Positions 8,114 to 15,059 of a stretch of 37,136 nt of DNA are shown here, in pieces. The position numbers and the translations under genes were made by a program. This stretch comes from JAJFTV01 sp964426355. GTDB taxonomy: Bacteria; Chloroflexota; Anaerolineae; Anaerolineales; Anaerolineaceae. The stretch covers positions 1 to 37,136 of the forward strand of contig CAYRRA010000016.1 of assembly GCA_964426355.1 (NCBI GenBank), read 5' to 3'. The notes beneath the pieces are model-generated. The model saw only the letters and a program-made list of their open reading frames with translations, was not told where the DNA came from and did not search any database. How positions within the stretch are numbered: the stretch's first letter is position 1; every line of letters begins with the position of its first letter.

Positions 8114-9613
8114 CTATTCAAACGTTTCCACCTGTTTCGCAGCTACATAACCGGATGTGATGGTGGTGGGAACGCCGCCGCCGGGATGGGTGGATGCCCC
8201 GGTCAGGTAAAGCCCCTGGATGCATTTGGATTTATTCGCGGGGCGGAAGACCGCCTGTGCCGGCAGGTCTTGCTGCAAACCATAAATTGCACCTTTGGGC
8301 ATCAGAAGTTTTCTTTCGTAATCCAACGGTGTGTTCATATCGGCGATGACTACGTGTTCCTTCAAGCCGGGCAGGATAAATCTGTCTAGCCAGTCGATGT
8401 TCTTCTGGATAAAGCCCTCTTTTTCGCGATCCCAGTCGCTGTTGTTGAGGTGATAGGGACCCATCAGGATCAGGTTCAGGATGTGATGTCCCGCTGGCGC
8501 CAGGCTGGGGTCGCTGTGGGTAGGACAGCAGATCAACCCAAACTGCTCGCGAGGGATGCTGCCCTTGCGATAGTTGTTCCACCAGGCGTCATTCATTTGT
8601 GCCTGTTCGAGTGGAACAATGGTGTGGTGTGCATCCAATGGCGGTTTGTAATCCAGCCCAAGATAGATCATTGGAGCGGTCAAGGATTCTTCGTAGCTTT
8701 CAACGCCCTTTACCACAGCCGGTGGAAGGTTTTCTCTGCCAACCAGGTCGAGATAAAGCGTTTTGGCGTTGACGTTGGATACGATCACCGATGCCGAGAG
8801 GTGCTGCCCGTCTGCCAGCGTGACACCCTGCACGCGGCGATTTGCATCCAGGTCCAGGCGCGTTACGCGCTGGTTCAACTGCACCTGCATCCCAAATTTC
8901 TCACCAATGCGCTTGAGCGCCAATGGGATCTGCGCCATCCCGCCGCGCGGGTAATAGACACCCAGGTGCTCAAAATAGGGCAAAATCGCAAAGATACCCG
9001 GTGCCAGGTCGGCGGGGTGACCGGCGTATAGAGATTGGTAAGACATACTCTGGCGAACGCGTTCATCCTTGAAGTAATGATTGAGCACATCCTGATAGGT
9101 TGCTAAAAAGAACGGTAAAAATTTGGCAATCACGGGACGCTTTTTAATCAGGCTGAGCATATCTGAGAAAGAGCCCATCGACCAGGTGAAGAAGTCCTCA
9201 CCGCCTTCTTCGATGAACTGCCCAAATTTGCGCGCATAGCGGAAGTAGTTCTCCTTGTCGACAGGTGAGATTTTACCAATTTCTTCTGCAGTGCGCTCGA
9301 TGGAATGGTAATGAAGGGTGCGGGTTCCGTCGCGGAAAATGCAGCTATAAAGCGGGTCGCAGGGCAGCAAGTCGATCTCGTCTTCCAGGCTGGTACCTAA
9401 CTGATGGAAGATCATTTTCATGTTCTTGATCGCTTCCACAATTGAAGCGCCGATATCGAACTTGAAGCCGTCTTTTTCAAATGTCGAACAGCAGCCACCA
9501 ATAAAGCTGCTTTGCTCCAGCACAAGTACTTTTCTCCCACTCTTTGCCAGCAAAGACCCGGCAGAAAGTCCACCCAGACCTGCACCGATGACGATGACAT
9601 CATAGTCGTTCAT
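8114..9613 (-). CDS. CrtI-like FAD-dependent oxidoreductase (phytoene desaturase / all-trans-retinol saturase family)
   Basis: The 499-aa protein starts at ATG 9613 with GGAGGG just upstream; an in-frame extension to 9760 is rejected because it runs through the 48-aa gene. The N-terminus is a dinucleotide-binding fold (VIVIGAGLGGLSAG at about 6-19), followed by VLVLEQSSFIGG, which binds the FAD. The C-terminus ends with GLYLTGASTHPGGGVP, the FAD-closing motif of phytoene desaturases and their relatives. No other carotenoid gene (crtB, crtY) is present, so carotenoid synthesis cannot be assumed; other CrtI-like enzymes act on retinoids, lipids or unknown substrates. It lies between a small membrane peptide and a LuxR regulator in one probable operon. 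Confidence 0.88.
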   Translation of the reverse strand: MNDYDVIVIGAGLGGLSAGSLLAKSGRKVLVLEQSSFIGGCCSTFEKDGFKFDIGASIVEAIKNMKMIFHQLGTSLEDEIDLLPCDPLYSCIFRDGTRTLHYHSIERTAEEIGKISPVDKENYFRYARKFGQFIEEGGEDFFTWSMGSFSDMLSLIKKRPVIAKFLPFFLATYQDVLNHYFKDERVRQSMSYQSLYAGHPADLAPGIFAILPYFEHLGVYYPRGGMAQIPLALKRIGEKFGMQVQLNQRVTRLDLDANRRVQGVTLADGQHLSASVIVSNVNAKTLYLDLVGRENLPPAVVKGVESYEESLTAPMIYLGLDYKPPLDAHHTIVPLEQAQMNDAWWNNYRKGSIPREQFGLICCPTHSDPSLAPAGHHILNLILMGPYHLNNSDWDREKEGFIQKNIDWLDRFILPGLKEHVVIADMNTPLDYERKLLMPKGAIYGLQQDLPAQAVFRPANKSKCIQGLYLTGASTHPGGGVPTTITSGYVAAKQVETFE

Positions 9614-9635
9614 ATTTCCCTCCGTGGAATGCTTT

Positions 9636-9782
9636 TTATACCTGGTAACGCGCTGGCATGTAGCGCACCTGTTTGATGATATGCGCGATATATCGCTTTT
9701 GCGATTGGCTGAGTTGTGAATAGCCATACAACCCCAGCGCAATGCAAGATAGACCAGCAAGAATCCAAAAACGTTTTTTCAT
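9636..9782 (-). CDS. 48-aa single-pass membrane peptide
   Basis: A short frame starts at ATG 9782 with AGGAGG ten nt upstream. It codes for 48 residues: KKRF at the N-terminus, a hydrophobic helix of about 16 residues (WILAGLSCIALGLYGY) and a basic, Tyr-rich tail. It is the first gene behind the promoter at 9862-9890 and precedes the CrtI-like gene by 22 nt. A membrane anchor or partner of the oxidoreductase is possible, but this is inference from position. The strong ribosome site makes the gene credible despite its size. Confidence 0.65.
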   Translation of the reverse strand: MKKRFWILAGLSCIALGLYGYSQLSQSQKRYIAHIIKQVRYMPARYQV

Positions 9783-9861
9783 ATCAGGGTTTCCTCCTCG
9801 GGATTGAAAAGCGGTGGGATTTTCCACCCAAATTGACACAGGGTTATGGTCCCCTCAAAAT

Positions 9862-9890
9862 AGAATAGCATCGCTTTTTGTAAAATGCAA
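9862..9890 (-). promoter_or_regulatory. Sigma-70 type promoter of the crtI-like operon
   Basis: On the minus strand TTGCAT (9885-9890) and TATTCT (9862-9867) are separated by exactly 17 nt, leaving a leader of about 75 nt before the 48-aa gene. Confidence 0.65.
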
Positions 9891-9932
9891 GGAAGAGAGA
9901 TAAAAAATCTCTATTCGGGACAATCCGATTCC

Positions 9933-10050
9933 ACCTCAATTCTGGATAACTTGATCTACTCTCACCCACCACCCTTTTTGGTAAGTTATTGGCAACAACC
10001 GTTCCAAATTGTGGTGGGAGGCGGGTAAAAACCCTAATCCCAAATTTGCG
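9933..10050 (+). repeat. Dispersed intergenic repeat, copy A (full)
   Basis: The element begins ACCTCAATTC, continues through CACCCACCACCCTT, GGTAAGTTATTGGCAACAAC, CAAATT, GGCGGGTAAAAACCC and ends near TTGCGTTA. The same order of blocks appears in reverse orientation at 25961-26070, with most bases shared. It contains the near-palindrome GTTATTGGCAACAAC. Confidence 0.75.
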
Positions 10051-10077
10051 TTATATAAGCCAATCATCCAATAGGAA

Positions 10078-10130
10078 GGTTGTTGTTAAAAAAACAAATT
10101 GAGGCGGGGAGTGGGTAAAAAACCCTGATC
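10078..10130 (+). repeat. Dispersed intergenic repeat, partial copy B
   Basis: GGTTGTTGTTA, then CAAATTGAGGCGGGG and GTGGGTAAAAAACCCTGATC repeat the second half of copy A and of the copy at 25961-26070. It lies about 30 nt after copy A in the same orientation. Confidence 0.6.
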
Positions 10131-10160
10131 CTTTATGGATTTATTAAAAAGCATAGCAGT

Positions 10161-10203
10161 TTCACTTTTCCTTCACAATATCTTCACAAGTGCTGGTTAA
10201 ACT
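10161..10203 (+). promoter_or_regulatory. Response-regulator-like direct repeats and -10 box
   Basis: TTCAC(T/A) begins at 10161, 10172 and 10183, an exact 11-nt period (TTCACTTTTCC, TTCACAATATC, TTCACAAGTGC). A -10-like TAAACT follows at 10198-10203 and no -35 hexamer is seen. This is the arrangement of promoters activated by OmpR/PhoB-type regulators. It drives the secreted protein gene at 10239. Confidence 0.55.
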
Positions 10204-10238
10204 GAAGACAATCAACCTTTACTGGAAGGAGTTACACA

Positions 10239-10688
10239 ATGAGTAAGAAAATTTTGATCAGTATGGTTACAGCCCTGGTGGCGGTACTTAGTTTTGCGAG
10301 TGTTGTTTCAGCCCAGGCGGAAACTCCCCCTGCCGAAGCCCCTGCCAACGGATATGCACATGATTATCTGATCGAGTATGCCGCTGAGGCATTGGGTTTG
10401 TCAGCGGCAGATATTGAAGCTCGCCTGGACGCCGGTGAAACCCTGGCGCAGATTGCCCTGGCGGAGGGTGTGGAAGATTTCTATGCCTTCATGAAAGACG
10501 CCAAGGCGTATGTGTTAGAGCAGTTGTCTGCGAACGGCATTACAATCCCTGGCTGGCAGAGCAAGCCTGGGCGCGGAAATGGTTCACGCATGATGCAATC
10601 AGGCAGCGGTCTTTTCGATGGCTCCTGCTTGATGGATGGCACAGCCCAGCAGCAAGGGCAGGGTAACGGACGCCGCGGCGGGCGGTAA
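10239..10688 (+). CDS. Small secreted protein, unknown function
   Basis: The 149-aa protein starts with a clear Sec signal peptide (lysines, a hydrophobic core, then VVSAQA with cleavage near residue 25). The mature part has a helical domain at about 40-105, including ALGLSAADIEARLDAGETL and AQIALAEG. It ends in a low-complexity tail rich in Gly, Gln, Ser and Arg with one Cys (Cys131 region, FDGSCLMDG). An AAGGAG ribosome site precedes ATG 10239. The gene is single, bounded by the 11-nt-periodic promoter and a strong terminator, so it is probably expressed under an envelope or nutrient stress two-component system (inference). No enzyme motif is visible. Confidence 0.85.
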   Translation: MSKKILISMVTALVAVLSFASVVSAQAETPPAEAPANGYAHDYLIEYAAEALGLSAADIEARLDAGETLAQIALAEGVEDFYAFMKDAKAYVLEQLSANGITIPGWQSKPGRGNGSRMMQSGSGLFDGSCLMDGTAQQQGQGNGRRGGR

Positions 10689-10716
10689 CCACATAGAGTA
10701 TTATTGATAGGCTAAA

Positions 10717-10748
10717 CAAAAGGGCTGCCGCCGCTGGCAGCCCTTTTG
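10717..10748. terminator. Bidirectional rho-independent terminator
   Basis: AAAAGGGCTGCC pairs with GGCAGCCCTTTT around a short loop (CGCCGCT). Runs of T flank both sides, so it can end the secreted-protein transcript from the left and the radical SAM operon from the right. Confidence 0.9.
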
Positions 10749-10758
10749 TGTTCGACCA

Positions 10759-10800
10759 CGAGCGTCTCGGACGCTCGTGAGGGTCTCTGACCCGAACTCT
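10759..10800. repeat. Hairpin plus dispersed core repeat
   Basis: CGAGCGTC, TCG, GACGCTCG (10759-10777) is a perfect 8-bp hairpin. It runs into GTGAGGGTCTCTGACCCGAA (10778-10797). The reverse complement of that core (GAGGGTCTCTGATCCGAAC) recurs at 23535-23559. Confidence 0.6.
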
Positions 10801-10810
10801 GGTTGGGCAG

Positions 10811-10985
10811 CCAACAGCTCTTGTGGAAAAAGCGAGCACATAGCCAAACAAGCTGTTTTTTTTGGCTGCCCATTTCATTTTTTCTTTTGCGTAGNNNNNN
10901 NNNNCCAACAGCTCTCGTGAAAAAAACGAGCACATTGCCAAACAAGCTGCTTTTTTGACTGCCCATTATTTTTTCTCTTGCGTAG
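10811..10985. repeat. Tandem repeat array interrupted by the assembly gap
   Basis: Two units of 81-84 nt (10811-10894 and 10905-10985) both read CCAACAGCTC, GTG, AAAAA, CGAGCACAT, GCCAAACAAGCTG, a T run, CTGCCCAT, TTTTTTC and TTGCGTAG. The unit boundary falls exactly on the N run, so the true copy number is unknown. Confidence 0.85.
10895..10904. other. Assembly gap (10 N)
   Basis: Ten undetermined bases. The flanks are copies of the same repeat, so the gap was probably caused by repeat collapse and its real length is not known. Confidence 0.99.
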
Positions 10986-11001
10986 AGCACGCATTGTCAT
11001 T

Positions 11002-12360
11002 TCAACCAACTGAATAGATGATCTCCTGCAGCATCTGCCCGTTGAACCAGGCGCCGTTGGGTGTCAGGACAAAGCCCTCCGGGTCTGCCTCGATCATACC
11101 GTGTGCCAGCCATCTGTCTAGCAAGTGTTGCGTCTTTTCCTCTCCCAAAATTTTTGTAAAGACAGGCGGGTCAATTCGCCCGCTCATGATCTCTACCTCC
11201 AGGTTGTGCAACCGGTCTTCAATCTGATTGCGCCGCAAACCGCCTAGCAGCCCGGAGCTGCCTGTTGAAACCCCGTGCAGATATGGCAGATATTCCGGGT
11301 GGCGGTAGTGGTAATTGCCAAACACTCCGTCGGCGATGCTGCCCAATGCCAGCAGGTCCTCGTTGCGCTTGGGGAAGGTGAAATAAAGGTTGTTGTCGCG
11401 TCCTTTGGCAAGGTGATTGAAGACGTTTTTTGCAAACCCATGCGATTGCAGGTGATGGAATGCCAGTTGGAAAAGCAGGTAGCGCTGTTCGGCGCTCTGC
11501 GTGTGCAGGTTGTGTTTTTCGATGAAGCGCCGGTTGCGCGGTGAATGTTGAAGCTCATAGATGGAAAAGCCCTCCACGCCGCAGTCGATCAGGCGATCCA
11601 GATCGTCGACCAGTCCTTGCGGGGTTTGTTCGGGGAGACCAACGATGATATCCACGCTGACAATCCACCCCAACGAGAGCGCTTTTTTGATTTTTTCGAT
11701 CACCGCGGCAGCGTTCTCACGCCGCCCGATGGCAGAGCGGACATCATCTTGCAGGCTCTGTGTGCCGATGTGCAGCCGGGTGAAACCAAGCTGGTGCAGC
11801 CGTGAGAACATGGGTGCGCTCAGCGCTGAACTGGTACTTTCCAGTGCCCATTCGGTGCCGTCGGCAATCGCAAAATGGGTGCGCAGCGTCTCGATCAGAT
11901 TTTTAAGATGCCCCCCGCCGAGCATGGTTGGCGTACCCCCGCCGAAGTGGACGGTGCTCACCGGACGCTGGGCGAGATTTCCCTGCGCAGCCCACATCTT
12001 ACACTCGCGCTCCAAAACTGCCGTATATCCACCGGTGTGCTGTTTGAGATTCTTTTTCAGCGCAAAAGCGTAGCAGTCGCAGAATTCACAGCGGGAAGCA
12101 CAGAAGGGAATATGAATGTAGATGCAAAAAGGTTTTTCCAGTGGTGCTGCACATAATTCATCTTGCAGCGTATCCCATGCCTGTGGACTGGCATCCGGTA
12201 AGCCTCGCCGCACCCAAAGCGGAATGGGCAGACCGCGCTGATCGATGTGATATGCCAGCGTAGCCTGCCCAGGCAATCTTAATGCTTGCTGCTGTGCGGT
12301 GATGCTGGGAGCATACCGTTTTGTGGAATCTGACAGCGAATCGAAGAAGCTATCGTTCAT
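11002..12360 (-). CDS. HemN/HemW-like radical SAM protein
   Basis: The 452-aa protein carries HIPFCASRCEFCDC at residues 83-96, the Cx3CxxCxC signature of the HemN/HemW family (Cys87, Cys91, Cys94 bind the [4Fe-4S] cluster). The glycine-rich VHFGGGTPTML stretch, a second SAM-binding part of the fold, follows. The C-terminal HemN domain (about 365-450) is present. HemN oxidises coproporphyrinogen III, HemW is a heme chaperone, and related proteins make anaerobilin or methylate substrates. Which applies here cannot be read. It is the last gene of the nine-gene operon, 9 nt after the WD40 gene, so a special role in that pathway or heme delivery is inferred. A housekeeping role is the main alternative. 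Confidence 0.85.
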   Translation of the reverse strand: MNDSFFDSLSDSTKRYAPSITAQQQALRLPGQATLAYHIDQRGLPIPLWVRRGLPDASPQAWDTLQDELCAAPLEKPFCIYIHIPFCASRCEFCDCYAFALKKNLKQHTGGYTAVLERECKMWAAQGNLAQRPVSTVHFGGGTPTMLGGGHLKNLIETLRTHFAIADGTEWALESTSSALSAPMFSRLHQLGFTRLHIGTQSLQDDVRSAIGRRENAAAVIEKIKKALSLGWIVSVDIIVGLPEQTPQGLVDDLDRLIDCGVEGFSIYELQHSPRNRRFIEKHNLHTQSAEQRYLLFQLAFHHLQSHGFAKNVFNHLAKGRDNNLYFTFPKRNEDLLALGSIADGVFGNYHYRHPEYLPYLHGVSTGSSGLLGGLRRNQIEDRLHNLEVEIMSGRIDPPVFTKILGEEKTQHLLDRWLAHGMIEADPEGFVLTPNGAWFNGQMLQEIIYSVG

Positions 12361-12369
12361 GAATTCATC

Positions 12370-13677
12370 TTAATCCGGATGCCAGTAATGGTTACTGCTT
12401 CCGCCTTTTCCATACGAATTGCAGGAACATTCGCCGCTGCCTTTCACGCAATTACACGTGCAAACCGCACCTTCGGGAAGCGGTGAACGACAAGGGATGG
12501 TATAGGTAACCGTTTCTCCCCGGCTGTTGATGATTTCATAGGTCTTGCCTTTTCGATCCGGCGTCATGGCTGCAAGGTCCATAGGACAACCCAGCAGGTC
12601 ACCCTCTGCCAGTGACCAAAGACGGATGGTTGCGTCATTGCTCCCTGACGCCAGCAGCGTGCTGTCCGGGCTGAACGCCAGGCATTGAACGGTGCTTGTA
12701 TGTCCTTCCAAAATACCGATGGGTTCGCATTCTGGCAATGACCACAACCTCACACTGTTGCCCGTGTCGCCGGTTGCCAGCATACTGCCATCCGGGCTGA
12801 AAGCCACGGCAGTAACAAAGTTGTCATCGGGTCTTCCAAGGCTTTTATAGAACTTGCCGTCCGGAAGCGACCACAGAAGGATAGATTCATAGGCGTTTGC
12901 ACACAGCAAGTTGCCGTCCGGGCTGACTGCCATTACCTCAACCCGCTCAACTTCTTCTGTGATCGTGTTGATTAACTCGCCATTCGGAAGAGACCAGACT
13001 TTAATTTCATCGCTGAATGCAGCAATCAGAGAGGAGCTATCCGGTGTGAAAGCCAGCCCCTTGACCCGGAGTTTGTAATCATCTGCACTTAGCGAGCTTG
13101 CATAAGGGATGCGTGTAAACCCGCTGCCGTCAGGAAGAGACCACACGTAAATCACTTTATCCTTGCTTCCTGAAGCCAACAAAGACCCATCTGAGTTGAA
13201 AGCCAGGCACATCACCCATTTGTTGTGCGCACTGATCTGTTGACTTGATTCCAAATCGGGAAGCGTCCAAAGATCGATATTGCCAGCAGGGAGGCTGCTA
13301 AAAGCCAAAAATTTCCCGTCCGGGCTGAACTCCAACCCGCCGTACGTGGTTTGTGGAATTTCGATGGTTTTTACCAGTTGGTTATCATTCACAGACCAGA
13401 TCTTGACATCACCAGAAATGCCGATGGATGCCAGCAGGGTTCCATCCGGGCTGAACTTAATCACTTTCGTGCTTCCGGTATGCGCACTCACGCTTCGACA
13501 GATGCGGTTCAGTTTTTTAGAATCGTCATCCGGGCTGCACCCGGCGGCTGCCAGCGCAGTTACCGCCATGCTGCTGGCTGCCAGAAACTCACGCCGGCTG
13601 AACTGCCAGCCGCTTTTGCCCTGTTTGAGTGCATAGACTTCAGGTTGTTCTTTGGGTTGTTTTTCCTTTTTTTTCAT
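12370..13677 (-). CDS. Exported WD40 protein with Cys-rich C-terminal tail (candidate modification substrate)
   Basis: This 435-aa protein has three parts. The N-terminus has a Tat motif SRREFLAAS (27-35), a hydrophobic stretch and a lipobox AAAGC with Cys47, so it should be exported folded and lipid-anchored. Residues about 60-370 form a WD40 beta-propeller with repeated FSPDG and IRLWSL motifs, about seven blades. The last 40 residues hold Cys396, Cys406, Cys408, Cys410, Cys417 and Cys419 (CTCNC and CSC) and end in HYWHPD. Its ATG overlaps the stop of the preceding SPASM gene (ATGA), so the two are translationally coupled. A propeller needs no Cys-rich tail, so I infer that the tail is modified by the neighbouring radical SAM enzymes or binds a metal. 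Confidence 0.85.
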   Translation of the reverse strand: MKKKEKQPKEQPEVYALKQGKSGWQFSRREFLAASSMAVTALAAAGCSPDDDSKKLNRICRSVSAHTGSTKVIKFSPDGTLLASIGISGDVKIWSVNDNQLVKTIEIPQTTYGGLEFSPDGKFLAFSSLPAGNIDLWTLPDLESSQQISAHNKWVMCLAFNSDGSLLASGSKDKVIYVWSLPDGSGFTRIPYASSLSADDYKLRVKGLAFTPDSSSLIAAFSDEIKVWSLPNGELINTITEEVERVEVMAVSPDGNLLCANAYESILLWSLPDGKFYKSLGRPDDNFVTAVAFSPDGSMLATGDTGNSVRLWSLPECEPIGILEGHTSTVQCLAFSPDSTLLASGSNDATIRLWSLAEGDLLGCPMDLAAMTPDRKGKTYEIINSRGETVTYTIPCRSPLPEGAVCTCNCVKGSGECSCNSYGKGGSSNHYWHPD

Positions 13678-15059
13678 TTGTTTTCCCCTTTCCCAGGTAT
13701 TTGGATTTCACAATAGCTGTCCGGCTGTCCGCGATAGACACCTCCGCCCTCTGCAATGTAGCGCAGCAGCAGCCCTGCTGTAATCGCCTGGTTCACCGCG
13801 CAGCGGGCATAAGGCTGCCCTGGAGACGCATCCTGCGGTTTGAAGGCACGTGTATAGCAGTCGCCTGCGCAGTGCCAGTAGCAAAAGCAGTCCCTGCATG
13901 CGGAGCGCCTGGAAGCGATGTACTGCAAAAACTTCATGCGCACTTCTTTATCGATTTGCAGACCTTCATCACCCGGCTCTAAATGCCCAAAGGTCGACAT
14001 ACCCGCCAGCGGATGATCGGGGTCAGTGATTTCATAGCAGGCGACGATCTCGCCCTGCGGGTTGATCGTGAGCCCGCTGCCCAGCGGTGCAGTGCAAAAG
14101 GAACTGGCTAACAGCCAGGGGCGCGCCCCAGAATAGAACACCCTGCGCCGGGCGGCGTGGGCAATGTCATTGGCTTCGAGGAAGGCTTCGGTGAATGCCT
14201 TCGCCTGGTCTGCACTGGGACCATGATGTTCTCCGCGCTCACTGGTAAACGCTGGCTCGATATGGATGGTATCGCAGTTGCATTCACGACAGATGAAGGC
14301 AATATCTGCCGGTAAACTTGTGAAACGCTGGGGTGTGATGGTCACGCGCACGCCGTAAGAAAACCTGACCTGGTTGAGATAACGGATGGTTTGCATGACG
14401 GCATCGAATGAGCCCTTACCGGAAGGGAATGGGCGCTGGATGTCCTGGGTGGTTTGTCCGCCGTCCATCGATATGGTCAATCCGTCCAGGTTCTGCACCA
14501 CCCATTCGCGTTGTGCAGGGGTCCACACGCCATTGCTGACCATGTTGAGTCGGGCGGGCAGTTCTTTTCCGCGGGCATAAGCAGCGGCGGCTTGCAGCGT
14601 TTCCCAAGCCAGCGAGGGCTCGCCTCCGCCATGAAAAGTGACCTCGAATTCGCGCTGCCCCAGCGCCAGGGCGTTGGAACAGACCTGGTCGATGATGGCT
14701 TTGGCAGAGTCAAGCGTCAGGTCGAGGCTGTTCTTCTCGCCGCCGTGGGCATAGCAGTAGATACAGCGCAGATTGCAGCGCCCGGTCATCAGCAGCGCGG
14801 CTGAGGTGGGGCGAAACGCAGCGTTAAGATCGGGCGGTGGAGGAGGAGCAGGGTCGGGGTTGGTGAAGCCGCTGGATTTCAAAAAATCCAGCGCTGCTTG
14901 CGGACCTTCCGGAATGCTTCCCGGTGGTTGCTCGGCGAACTTCAACGCCAGGTCGGACATGGCGCGGTTGCCGATGAACGCCAGTTTGAGCAGCGGACGG
15001 TAGATGATGTACTTATCCTGCACCGGGATGAGATGAATTTCCATTGCGGTTTTCCTCAT
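13674..15059 (-). CDS. Radical SAM/SPASM peptide maturase (operon gene 7)
   Basis: The 461-aa protein has an N-terminal domain of about 85 residues (YIIYRPLLKLAFIG) like that of other SPASM maturases. A radical SAM core follows with Cys95, Cys99 and Cys102 (RCNLRCIYC) and a GGGEPSL stretch. The C-terminal SPASM-like cluster at 388-401 reads CRDCFCYWHCAGDC, with more cysteines behind it, as expected for one or two auxiliary [4Fe-4S] clusters. A proline run (PDPAPPPPPD, about 68-77) links the first two domains. Enzymes of this class form thioether or C-C links in peptides. It overlaps the U32-like gene upstream and the WD40 gene downstream by 4 nt each. An alternative start is ATG 15044. Substrate assignment to the WD40 tail is inference. 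Confidence 0.92.
   Translation of the reverse strand: MRKTAMEIHLIPVQDKYIIYRPLLKLAFIGNRAMSDLALKFAEQPPGSIPEGPQAALDFLKSSGFTNPDPAPPPPPDLNAAFRPTSAALLMTGRCNLRCIYCYAHGGEKNSLDLTLDSAKAIIDQVCSNALALGQREFEVTFHGGGEPSLAWETLQAAAAYARGKELPARLNMVSNGVWTPAQREWVVQNLDGLTISMDGGQTTQDIQRPFPSGKGSFDAVMQTIRYLNQVRFSYGVRVTITPQRFTSLPADIAFICRECNCDTIHIEPAFTSERGEHHGPSADQAKAFTEAFLEANDIAHAARRRVFYSGARPWLLASSFCTAPLGSGLTINPQGEIVACYEITDPDHPLAGMSTFGHLEPGDEGLQIDKEVRMKFLQYIASRRSACRDCFCYWHCAGDCYTRAFKPQDASPGQPYARCAVNQAITAGLLLRYIAEGGGVYRGQPDSYCEIQIPGKGENK

Noticed and set aside
8232..8582. Open frames antisense or out of frame to the CrtI-like gene
   Set aside because: Shadow frames of the real gene with no motif or ribosome site.
8114..9613. 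Assignment of the FAD oxidoreductase as a carotenoid phytoene desaturase
   Set aside because: No crtB or other carotenoid gene is in the window; only the family level is supported.
9614..9760. Longer start for the CrtI-like protein
   Set aside because: The extension overlaps the 48-aa gene and lacks a ribosome site; ATG 9613 has GGAGGG and begins the FAD-binding fold.
10712..10990. Open frames on the minus strand crossing the N gap
   Set aside because: They translate the tandem repeat and undetermined bases; the apparent protein is an artefact.
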